Shown here in pieces: positions 1 through 10,390 of a DNA stretch of 64,000 bases. The stretch's first letter is position 1. Every line of letters begins with the position of its first letter. The DNA is taken from positions 10,586,303 through 10,650,302 of the forward strand of contig NC_087075.1 of assembly GCF_026151205.1 (NCBI RefSeq), read 5' to 3'. Position numbers and translations under genes: made by a program. Source of the DNA: Bolinopsis microptera (lineage: Eukaryota; Ctenophora; Tentaculata; Lobata; Bolinopsidae). The notes under the pieces were generated by a model. It was not told where the DNA came from. It saw nothing but the letters and a program-made list of their open reading frames with translations, and made no database searches.

Positions 1-299
1 TCTACTAATGCTAAGACACGATGTTCGCCCCAAACTAAGATACCCAACTTAAATTACCAATTCCAGAACATGTACGACTATTGTCCCTCGATCTTCGAAT
101 CTCTCCCGATCGGCAACAGCTAACACTCCACTCAGCAGCTCAATGTGCAATGATGAATAAAATAATACACGCTATGAAAGTATAAAGGAACCAGGCGGGC
201 CCGGCCCGCCTCCCCACCCCGGCACCCTGGCCCCCCGGCCCCCCATCTCTCCCATCTCCAAAATAATATTTCCTGTTTGTGACAACCCATTTTCTTCAG
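1..299. other. Intron upstream of first visible EPAC exon
   Basis: No exon was recognised here. The stretch ends in a pyrimidine-rich tract and AG (298-299) that forms the acceptor of the exon starting at 300. A C/G-rich run lies at about 196-245. Because that exon enters in phase 1, an upstream exon must lie to the left, inside or outside this stretch. Confidence 0.6.
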
Positions 300-3200
300 A
301 CTATTTCATGGAGGACTTCTTCCTGACATTCAATGTGTTTATGACAGTCGACAGGCTCTGTTCACTTCTCATGTCCTATTTCAACGAGACTGTCAAGACA
401 GAGGACCGGTTTAACGGGGATGATGGATGTTTGGATTTGAAAGCTACCGAGCAGAAGAAAATCAGGTTGCTTTTTACTGGAGGATCCTTGCCTTTATTTT
501 ACCGGCGTTAAATAAAGCGACTGGGACCAAAAACTAAAGAGTTGACAAATTTCGGTCGTCAAGAGAAACGATTCGAAGGTCAAGGACCAGTGCATTTTAG
601 CATCTAGAAAGGTTGTTTCCGATTTAAAAATATGAAGAGTTGCGTCCAACAGACTTTATTTTTACCAGAAAATCTTCTCAAAAAATTATTATTCCCGTTT
701 ATACAGGGTAGTGAGAACGGTATTGAGGTGGGTGGAACTCATCCCGCAGAAAATGGGCGAAGAAAATGAGCTGCTCCCGCTTATTGGGGTTTGGAAATCA
801 TTTAGAACATTTCGTTTTAACGAAACAATTTGTGGGTAATATTTGACAATTGATTTATAGATTATATCCAAAAACTGTACATTCAAATTTATTCAGCTTT
901 ATTTTAGAACTTTTCAGAAGTTGAGGTCTGCCCTTCATTCGGATGGAATGTTGAGTCTTCTGGCCCAATTTGAGAGGGGCCTAGAGAACTCTGACAACTT
1001 GCTCCTTCACAAAAACACCACCAGGAAGGTAAAGTTCCCACTATTTTACTAAAGACTGATTATGTTTTAAAACTTTGGTCTATATTTTAGAATTTTAGAA
1101 TATATCACGTGATTTTAAGCATCTTAGTTTAGGAAAATGATTGATTTCTCGTGTAGAAAGAAGGGCCCAGTTCCATGCTGTGGATAGAACATTCTCCACA
1201 TCTCGTGAGTCCGAATGCTTTGCTTTTCCCACTAGTGATGACATCACATCGAGTGGTGACGTCACATCGGGTGATGACGTCACTAAAACTGATGTGTCAC
1301 TTTGCTATGCCTGATTTACTCATTCAAAACTTCGCTCCTAATCCTGATTTCAGTGCCGATTATTTTTGGAAGCATCAAAAACTAGGGATTTAAATTTTGT
1401 TTGATTTAGGAATTCGGAATGTGCTAATCTCTATTTCAATCTCTAGACGATATGGAATCCTCCATTTTACTTAGATAGCTAAGCATGTTCATGATTTGAT
1501 ACTAATTCCACAATGAGGCAGATGCCCTTTTTTATAGCCAGCTGAATCTTGCTAGTTTTTAGTAGCATTGTAATAATTGGTTATAGGTTTAATATCAGAA
1601 AATCCTCTCAGCACTAATTCAAATATCAAACTAATATTCGATATACAGTTCTTGTGATCAGCTTTATCTGTATCTAATTCTAAATCTAATTCCAGTATTG
1701 GAAATTATGATTAATGATTATTTATTAAAATTATAATCCGTTCCAACATAAGCACTTCTTATTTTATTGTCTCTTTCAGACCGAGCTATGAACGGTCATT
1801 GCTAAGTCAAAGAGAGACATTAAAATTATTTATCTGCATACATTCCAACAACTTACAGCTGCTAGTAAACAACTTTTAGAGTTAGTATTAGTAACCAGGT
1901 TAACATGAGTGGTTACCAGTGGTTACCAGTGGTTACTAGTGGTTACCAGTGGTTATACCTGCAGTTACTAACAGTACCCTACAGGCGAGGATCAGCTCCA
2001 CCAGTAGACAGCGTATCTCAAGACCCACTCTTGATGACAGTGAAGAGAACAGGACTTTGAAGCGGGAACCACTGTGTCCCAACACTGATGTCAAGTTTAA
2101 AGTATACTATCCTGACCGCAGTTACTGCACTCTGAAACTTGGACTTGGTGCGTTTTAGTTGCAAGAATGTTAAGTTGGCCTGATGGTATATTTGGTTGAG
2201 CAAAATTGTAGTTATGTCGTATCTTGCTATTCCAGAAATTATTTAAAATCATGCCCATTTTCCCCCAAGTGTTGGTCAAATTGGCACGAGCGTAGCTGTG
2301 GTTGCCCCCCCCCCCTCCCCAACTCCTCTACTCTTGTTGTATTAAACAACTAATAGTTCTGGAGTCACATCTTATGTTTATTGTTAAATTCTTTTCTGGA
2401 GTCGACTCATATCATTATCAATGAGAAGCAATGCTAATTGCTAATGTTAAGAATTTTAAAATTCCATTTAAAATTAATTTAAAATTCCGTAGACTCCAAA
2501 AAAACAAACTCGTTTTATCAAATCTTATTGACAATTTCACTGAAAATTTAAAACAGTACCCCACTTCAGGATCGTCAGTTTCTGAAATAGCAAAAGAAGC
2601 ATCAGAGAAACTGTCAGTTAATCCTGAGGATTGTGTGATATTTGAAATGAAGAGTACGGGAGAAAAGGTTATCTTTAAGGAGAGTGATACTTGTATTATC
2701 ACTACTATTAGTCACAATGGCAGGTATGTTATAAGCCTTTAATTCCTAGTTTGATCAATATTAGTACTAACATAGTACTCAGATGATCTTGAAGATTTTA
2801 CAATAAGTTTTATTACCTATTTTAATCAATGCAATTACCTACTAATTGATTAACTCCCCTCAGACTGTTCGCAGCCCCAAAAGGAGGGATTGAGAAGTTG
2901 AAGCCTCTACAAGAGCAGGAGGGGCCTAATTCAAGTAGTTTTAACGACTTGGAGATCATGAGTTCCAGAGAGCTCGCTTTACAGGTGGATTTTATCACAA
3001 TTTTATTCTTGTGATCACTACTAATTGGTCCTTAACAGTTAACTTTGGGTATAGATTTGTAATATAATGGAAGCGTTATCCTACCACTGAATCTGATAGA
3101 CCAGTGTGATATTTATTGAAAATTTAAAGTTAAATTTTTTTATTTTTCAGATGACGCTGTACGATTTTGAGTTGTTCAACTGCGTTTTTGAGGGCGAGTT

Positions 3201-4609
3201 TGTCTTTAGTGTCTTCAAGAAGAATCATTTCCCTGGAAAGATAGTCGGCAATCTTGACTGTTTTCTTGCAAGGTATAAATTTGTTTGCCGCTGACAATAG
3301 TTTAGTTCCATCGTAAGAAATACAACTCTGAGTTCTATTAAAATGTCACAACTTCCATGATGATTATTGTTCGATAAATTACGCACACAGTTGACCTTCA
3401 TCAATAAATTTCAATTTTCAACAATTTCAATAACTAACAGCTATTACTTTTTACCTTATCATTAACTCACTTTCATTCCTCAGGTTCAATGAGGTGCAGC
3501 ATTGGGTCATATCTGAGATATGTCTCACTCCACTACTGAGTAAACGAGTTCACATTCTTCGCAAGTTTATCAAAATCGCTCAGCAGTGAGTAAAAAAAAG
3601 TTGTGAGTAAATATTGACTGAAAATTATGCTGATCGTTTGATTTAATGAAAATTAACTTCTAATTAACTTCTATTTTTCAGCTGCAGAGATTTCCAGAAC
3701 ATGATGGCGTTCTTTGGAATAATCATGGGTTTGTCGAACATAGCCATCAGCAGACTAAGCCAAACGTGGGAGAAACTACCGAGCAAATTTAAGAAACTGT
3801 TCAAAGAGTTCGAGACGTTGCTCGTATGTTAACTGCTGTTAATAGAGTTGAAACTAATGAATATCTGACTTGACGATTCATCTTCAGATCAAGGCCATAA
3901 TCACGATAATTAATTCTGAGATCAATAGATTCTGGTCACGGGGAGGTGAGGCAGAGGTTTTGACATGCGACAGTGATTCTGGGGTTTGATCAGCCAATAG
4001 TGAAAGCTGATTGGTTTACTGCTGTCACGTGTCAAAAAAAATATGCCTCACCTCCCAACCAGAATCCACATTAATAGTTTGATGTAAAATAAACCTTGTT
4101 CAGGATCCAACGAGGAATCACAGGACTTACAGACTTGCTGTGTCAAAACAAGAATCACCCTTTATACCCTTCATGCCCCTACTTATGAAAGGTAACTATT
4201 TTTACTGTAACTATGTTACTGTCTTTCTGATAAAATTGTATTCTTATAATTTGGAAATATCTAGATTTAACAGTTATGTTCATTTACGATATTTGAGTGA
4301 ATAATGTTATAAATTTCAGATATGACGTTTATATTCGAAGGAAACAAAACGATTATCGACGGACTGATAAACTTTGAGAAAATGGTTCGTCTGTTTTACA
4401 GTTGAGATTTAAAAATTACGTTTCCATACATTACAATGAATCTCGTCTCCTAAAGTCCTAAAGTTACAATTTGTCCCCTTCACTCTCTCCTCCGACCAGC
4501 ACATGATCGCAAACACGATACGATATATCAGATGTGCGAGAAAAGAAGTGTTTTTCGGAGATAACCTCCCACTTGTTAAGAACAGGGCCGACATCAGACA
4601 ATACGTGCG
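300..4609 (+). CDS. RAPGEF3/4 (EPAC): EPAC-type Rap guanine-nucleotide exchange factor, 3' part (12 exons)
   Basis: EPAC proteins catalyse GDP/GTP exchange on Rap1/2 when cAMP binds an N-terminal domain. Exons read here: 300-465, 707-788, 918-1028, 1985-2147, 2570-2723, 2864-2984, 3151-3272, 3484-3585, 3682-3823, 4104-4191, 4320-4384, 4500-4609. All have GT-AG borders and matching phases. The first three encode the REM domain ([13 protein letters not shown], then [11 protein letters not shown]). The next three carry the ubiquitin-like RA-type region ([30 protein letters not shown]). The rest form the CDC25-homology domain: [62 protein letters not shown] and NFEKMHMIANT. These read like vertebrate EPAC more closely than other RapGEFs. 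The DEP and cyclic-nucleotide domains must lie left of the window. The last exon ends in phase 2 after IRQYV-, so at least one short 3' exon is still missing. Confidence 0.93.
1899..1965. repeat. Short tandem repeat GGTTACCAGT ahead of an EPAC acceptor
   Basis: About five imperfect copies of a 10-11 base unit (GGTTACCAGT, one with GGTTACTAGT) sit directly before the exon at 1985. Each unit contains a CAG that could act as a weak acceptor; the phase-consistent acceptor is the AG ending at 1984. Confidence 0.8.
3928..4066. mobile_element. Hairpin MITE in an EPAC intron
   Basis: Imperfect inverted repeat of about 139 bp. The left arm GATTCTGGTCACGGGGAGGT and following GAGGCA pair with the right arm ending CCTCACCTCCCAACCAGAATC. 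An inner pair (TGACATGCGACAG / CTGTCACGTGTCA) also matches. There is no ORF. This looks like a small non-autonomous DNA element; I could not fix a target duplication. Confidence 0.6.
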
Positions 4610-4649
4610 GTGAGTCATGAAAAAGGTTCTGAATTCTGCTAAAAGTATA

Positions 4650-6834
4650 GTATACGGACACGTTCATTTGAGTTTGAGGATATTGGTAAATATAAGTGAC
4701 CCTATTAGAAGGCACAGTGTAGTTGACTTTGTCACACTATGAAATTACTTAAACCCTTGATGGTTAGGATAATCGTCTCATCCTCTAGGCTAACTTTGTC
4801 ACATAACGATATCTTAATCAGGTGATAAGATATTGCTTAAATACGGCCGGCACGGAGATGGTTACATTGTCACACTATAAACATGTGACGGAGTAAATAT
4901 GGACCCCTTGCTGCCGTTTTTGACCAAATTTTTTAGTGTCCAGTTGATTGGATGGGTACATATGACCATTACCTACATATTTGACGACTTTTTTCGTTAG
5001 ATGGTGCATTCAGGTTTACTCTGTCACACATTAAAGAAAATATGTGATGAATGTTTAGGGCACCCTGATAAGCAATGCTGAGTAGTGTAAGTTTATTTGA
5101 TAGCCTGGAAGTGCTGGGAATTGTTATTATATCATATAGTCGTAAGGAATTAAAACACAGAAGGCACAACCAAGTTTACTTTGTCACATAATCTTGATGA
5201 TATCTGAACATGTGTGAAATTGAACAAATAATGATATATCAGCTTAAACCCCTTATATTACGTACTATGGATCAAACAACACTTTTAGTAACATGCACCA
5301 GTCACATTAATCATTATCAGGTGGTAATATGTTAACAGTGTCACAATTAAACTACCGCTACATGGTCAAAAATAGGGTAATTTCGTCACAAAAAATTATT
5401 ATAACTCTGTTAGCTCCTTGCTGGCAAAATAACTAGTTTATCGAAATTTTGTTGATGATAAAGTTAAATAGTATTCTAATAGAGGTATAGTTCTTCAAAA
5501 TAGGGGCAAGACATGTTTACTTTGTCACATCAGTTATTATAAGAGTTAGGTAATCGTCATCAGATTAAAAGATATTTTTCGTAGTTTGGATCGATTAATA
5601 CTTTAATATACCTGTAATAAAGCATCCTATGCCAATTTTATCACACTATCTTGATACTGTTGGGGCAGGGAAAATAATTTTGTCACATTTTTAATGTCTT
5701 TGACAAATTAATCTAAATTTTTAAAATTGAGCTCTTATGTTCTGGACAATATTCTTCCAATCGTTTCTGAAAGAATGTTGAATTCTAATAGAGTTATAGA
5801 TCTTCAAAATAGGGGTAAGACATGTTTACTTTGTCACATCAGTTATTATAAAAGTTAGGTAATCATCATCACATTAACATATATTTTTTTGTAGTTTGGA
5901 TTGATTTATATAGGTAATAAAGCAGCCTATGCTAATTTTTACACACTATCTTGAAATTGTTGGGGCATGAAAAGTTAATTTTGTCACATTTTTAGTGACT
6001 TTGACAAATTTAACCTAAAATTGTTAAACTTAAGCTCTGATATTCTGGACAATATTCTAATAAAGGTATAGAATATAGATCTTCCAAATAGGGGCAAGAC
6101 ATGTTTACTTTGTCACATCAGTTATTATAAAAGTTATTATAAGAGACTATTTCATTCTATAATCATTGTTTTTAATCTATTTACGATTTCGTATAATTTT
6201 TTGTGACAATTTAAACATCAACTGATCTTAACTTGCATCAACTACATTGTCATCATATAAAATTTTCCCACTTTTCAAACTAAAATCAGATATAAATAAT
6301 TCGCCCAAAATTTAAAATTTCATATATTGTGACAGAATTAACCTCATTTCCCAATAACCAAGTGCCTGTATTAGCTAACTAGTCAAAACAACATATTTTA
6401 GGGCTATGATTGGTAGAGCAACCATCAAATAATGAGTTGAAAGGGTTTTTAGGACACCTCACAGTAGAATAGAGGTATGGTATCATGAGTGTGACAAAGT
6501 TACCCAAATATTGCCTTGTAACCGTTCGATCCGTGCCCATTAACCAATGTTGTATCATAATTGTTAGATTGACCTAATTTACTATATTTCAGACCAAGGA
6601 ATGATAATTAGACAACTGCAGTTAACTAAGTCACACAAAATGTGACATTATAGTGCCTAACAACAATAGATTTTCTTTCTGAGCGGTGCATATGGGAGTA
6701 TGAGCTACGTGGCTAATGTTCAGAACTTCTGAACGTGCTAAGTTAATATATGTCAAAATTAAGCCACTATAGTCAAAAACGCTATTATTTTTGTTTACCA
6801 ATATCCTCAAACTCAAATGAACGTGTCCATACAC
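4650..6834. mobile_element. Non-autonomous TIR element filled with TTTGTCACA motifs (element A)
   Basis: The ends are inverted repeats: the left end GTATACGGACACGTTCATTT continues into GAGTTTGAGGATATTGGTAAA, and the right end is its near-perfect complement (about 43 bp). TA flanks both sides (4648-4649 and 6835-6836), as for Tc1/mariner-like insertions. No coding sequence was seen. The interior holds about 13-15 copies of a motif around TTTGTCACA on the plus strand between 4720 and 6120. Four copies in the opposite sense (TGTGACAAA type) follow between 6200 and 6650. Part of this comes from three about 0.3 kb tandem units (around 5484, 5790 and 6062) sharing GACATGTTTACTTTGTCACA, but other copies have unrelated flanks. 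Confidence 0.75.
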
Positions 6835-8699
6835 TATAGTATACGTCAAATATTTGAGATACATTTTTGATTAACTGCTAATTTATGAATATAAGTTCAA
6901 ATTGAAGACTTTCAATTTATTGTGTTATTTGCATACTCTCAAAATGTGTTATTTGCATACTCTCTTGAAGTCATGGCTCCCCATCTGTTGGTAGTTGAAA
7001 TGAAGTTGTCATTGATCACATTCATATTATAATAGTGCATATTTCTTAATTATAAATATAAACTAGCTTTTACTATATCTCAATAAATATAATCTCATAC
7101 CATCGTGATTTGATCGTTTGATCACGAAATGATAATTATTCATAACTCGCAATCTTGACGACCGTTAACAATTTCATAACTCAGGAATTTACATGTCATC
7201 GACAATCAGCGGACGCTAAGTCAATTATCGCACAGATTAGAGAAAAGAGCTGAATGAAGCTAATAAACGGAACTTTTCAGAGTACAGTATAATTCAGATA
7301 AGTTTGTTGATTATTATGCATTATTATGAAGAATGGTTGTCCAAATTTTTTACATCATTATCACTACGTCATATATTAAGATCATTTAAATACTATTAAC
7401 GCGAGTTTCTTGAGTATGTAATTAATTAAATACTTATACTGTAATATACAATATACAGTAGACGGACTGGTATCAGAGGAAACTTGTTAAATTATAACTT
7501 ATAATTATAGTAAATCTTTATGAGAGTGATGCTGTAATAATAATTAAATATTATGTTTACTATAATATTACAGATATCATGGTAGTCTCCACTGTCCATG
7601 TACGATTCAATTTATTATAATTATAAACTATTTAATCATTGGCTAAATCAATTGAGTGACTGAGTGAAATGTATTTGAAGGTTTTCTCGGTGGTGTCAAT
7701 TAAATTGTGCAATACATTCAGATTATCCTTACAAGTTATCTTAGTTTTAGGCTGAATCATTATTTAAGAGTTTATTAACATGATCTTAACTTTTATCACA
7801 CATTTTTTCGTTTAACTATTTGAAAATGAAATATGATTTGATGACAGTTGGGGATCGTTCACAAATTACTATATTAAGAACTTGGCAGCATAGGGAAAGT
7901 GGTTTCGAGAAGTGTAATTTCTACACAAAAGCAATGAGAAAAGTGGCTTCTGAAGGGAGAGGGGTGCAAAATTTGACTAATTCGTAAACGATCTCTTGAG
8001 TCTTGTCATGAAATGATGGTACAAGTTTGTACCGACTGCGATTAATAGAATAGCTTGAAGCGTCGACCAATCGCATTCCTAAGTGACTTAGTAAGTCACG
8101 TTCACGCGCGAAAACAGACTTGTGCCACCTATTTCATTCAATTATGGTATAAATTCATTGATATTGCCATTTATTTATGTATCTGATTAAGTAACTAAAG
8201 TCGTGTTTCAAATGCAAAATAATAGCTAAGGACAATAATAAGCATACTACTTTGGATCTAATTTGCTACAAGTATTTCTGTGCAGGAATAGGTTTACCAT
8301 AGTCCCAGGGACCACCCCAAACAGCTGTTGAGTTAAATATGATGGGCACAAATATGAGTGGCGTGAGTGACGTTGTCTGCTCATGGCGCCCCCGTGTGTT
8401 TCTAGAGCAAAACGCGTGTGCATAAATGCTAGTTTTATTACACATAAATTCCTTACTCCTTCATTAATCTAACCAAGTATGGAATCGACCCTTTAAATAA
8501 CGGCCTAATTTATGGGTTTTGAAGTACACCAACGCAAAATTCTGAAGCTAAGAAAAATTTCAAACGATTTTCTACAGACCAGTTTTTGAATTTTGTAATT
8601 TTGATGTTCAGAAATAAAGTTATGACCCGTAGAAAAATATTGATTTCATCATAAATTACACATAAAATTTAAAACACGCCAATAATTCTGACTCCCTGC
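6835..8699. other. Non-coding AT-rich stretch (EPAC intron or 3' flank)
   Basis: No ORF with family character, RNA gene or clear element was recognised. The sequence is AT-rich with scattered short repeats only. Confidence 0.55.
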
Positions 8700-8755
8700 T
8701 CAGCTCTACCGTAGTTAAGCTTTTCCAAATTGTCCCACATTCAAACAACAATTGC

Positions 8756-8787
<32 letters not shown>
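8700..8787. repeat. Partial copy of the poly-G/poly-C hAT-MITE family plus a 31-base G run
   Basis: The stretch TTGTCCCACATTCAAAC and its neighbours match the interior of the element at 56137-56437, where the same words stand before a C run. Here they end in an uninterrupted G tract (about 8757-8787). The terminal inverted repeats of the family were not found on either side, so this is a fragment. Confidence 0.55.
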
Positions 8788-8790
<3 letters not shown>

Positions 8791-8987
8791 CACCATACTG
8801 CACAACTACTCTCTTTCTCCCCTAACTAATGAAATAAAGTTCATATAGTCGAGCGGACTCATCCCGGAATTCAGGGGAAGCAGCCAAAGGCTTCAAATCA
8901 AATCACGAATAATACAAATTTTCTCTTTCAATAGTTATTATCGACGAAATTTACCTTCTTTCGAAATTCGTTTTTAGACTGAACTGA

Positions 8988-9215
8988 ATTCTGGATAACT
9001 AGTTGACGGATGTTACTCGTCTAAATTTATTCGAAGTAGCGCGCGCCGCTTTCTTCACGATGGCACGTGCTACGAAGTAGCGCGCGCCGGGCCAGACCAT
9101 TAACAATGCTCAAGATAACTATACTAGTGAAACTTAGTGAAACGACATTGACAATTGAGGTCACGAGTCACGACGTGACACAACCACGTCGTGATATACA
9201 ATATAACCATTATGA
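8988..9215. repeat. Interspersed GC-rich repeat shared with 63480-63715
   Basis: GACGGATG..ACT.GTCTAAATTT, CGAAGTAG.GCGCG, TTTCTTC and the following TAGTGAAACGAC and GTCACGACGTGA recur in the same order at 63480-63715. This indicates a dispersed repeat. The sequence has no ORF and is GC-rich against AT-rich surroundings. Confidence 0.6.
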
Positions 9216-9379
9216 CACCCTGCTGTAGCTTGAAATTTTTCCCCAGGCGCCTGGAACAATCGTGTCCCATTAAACCGCCCTTTTAAATGGTATGGCCATT
9301 AAAATGCCACAGAAACAAAATAAAGAAACTTTTTAAAACTTTGTGAATAACATTTTCCAGGGGATCATTGGACACAAAC

Positions 9380-9697
9380 GGGGGGGTACCAATCGCATAA
9401 ATGGCATACGTTTTTTGGCATAAATGGAAATTGTTATTGGCCAATTCTCCATTTATGCCATGAATTTAGGTCTTCATATTTGACTTTAAATTCGCAAATT
9501 ATTATTAGTACTTGAATAAGAGACATGTTTTATGCTTTATACCGCTTGGAATGATCGTTAAAGATTCATATGACAAATAAAGAAAATAGAAATGTATTAT
9601 ATCAAAAATGGCATAAATGGCATACGTTTTATGGCATAAATGGAAATTTTTATTGGCCAATTCTCCATTATGCCATTTATGCCATTGGTACCCCCCC
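9380..9697. mobile_element. Short TIR element with 8-bp target duplication and ATGGCATAAAT motifs (element F)
   Basis: The ends are inverted repeats beginning GGGGGGGTACCAAT and continuing into GCATAAATGGCATA, about 28 bases with one mismatch. ACACAAAC is present on both sides (9372-9379 and 9698-9705), a perfect 8-bp duplication as made by hAT-type transposases. Inside are two direct copies of a block of about 75 bp. Across the 318 bp, roughly eight ATGGCATAAAT / ATTTATGCCAT words occur in both orientations. No coding capacity. Confidence 0.8.
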
Positions 9698-9705
9698 ACA
9701 CAAAC

Positions 9706-10390
9706 ATATATTTCACATCAACTTAGTGCAAGAAAATGTATTTCATAAAGTTATTACAAAGCACATTGTAATTTTATGGAGATCTTGAAAATGAAGGAAA
9801 ACCCCTTAATCTTTAAAAAACATGATATGTATTAAGTTAACGGCTAGTTCCTCAAATTTTCTCGTTCTTGTTCTCTACCAATTCAAAGTTCTGAGACCGT
9901 AAAGGCACTCAGAGCATGTTTTCTTGTACCCCGCCGTTTGAAGGGGAGGAGGTTTTGGAAAGAGTGAGAGCGTCATGGGAGTTTGATCGTGAATTGGAGT
10001 CTGAATACCTGGATGAAAATTAATGTTAGCTTTTTAATTTCGTCTGTTTGCAGTTTTAGGTTACCAATTGCAAATTTGCAATAGAAGTTGTATGTTAGAA
10101 CTTGAACTACGTTTAACAAGAAGAAAACACTACCATTCCAGTGGCTTATCATTTAACATACGTTTGGTCCGGAAAGGGTATTGCCTGATGATCCAAATCG
10201 AATTATGGCTAAACTTGGCAAGAGGCCATAAAAGAACCGAGAATGTACTAATATGGAGCAAAACAACCAACGCGGAACGCCGTATGCATAAAACCGTACG
10301 TGCCCTGTTGCTAGCGGCAGCGCTTTAGTCATCGATTTGTTTTCGCGCGCAACGTGACTAATAAATTTAACATGGACCGTCCCAGCAGGA
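9706..10390. other. Region between EPAC and the TTI1 3' end
   Basis: The two genes converge here. Apart from the possible EPAC terminal exon at 10054-10084, nothing is recognised. An 86-codon plus-strand ORF at 10068-10328 has no family resemblance and is not called. Confidence 0.5.
10054..10084 (+). CDS. Possible EPAC terminal exon
   Basis: A strong pyrimidine tract and acceptor (TTTCGTCTGTTTGCAG, ending 10053) is followed by a frame that accepts the phase-2 end of the exon at 4609. It reads R-FRLPIANLQ-stop. EPACs continue after this point with a segment like QL.VI.NQ, so the similarity is slight. The implied intron is 5.4 kb and contains elements A and F. Alternative terminal exons cannot be excluded. 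Confidence 0.25.

Noticed and set aside
10068-10328. 86-codon plus-strand ORF
   Set aside because: No recognisable family, no splice or expression evidence; overlaps the possible EPAC terminal exon in another frame.
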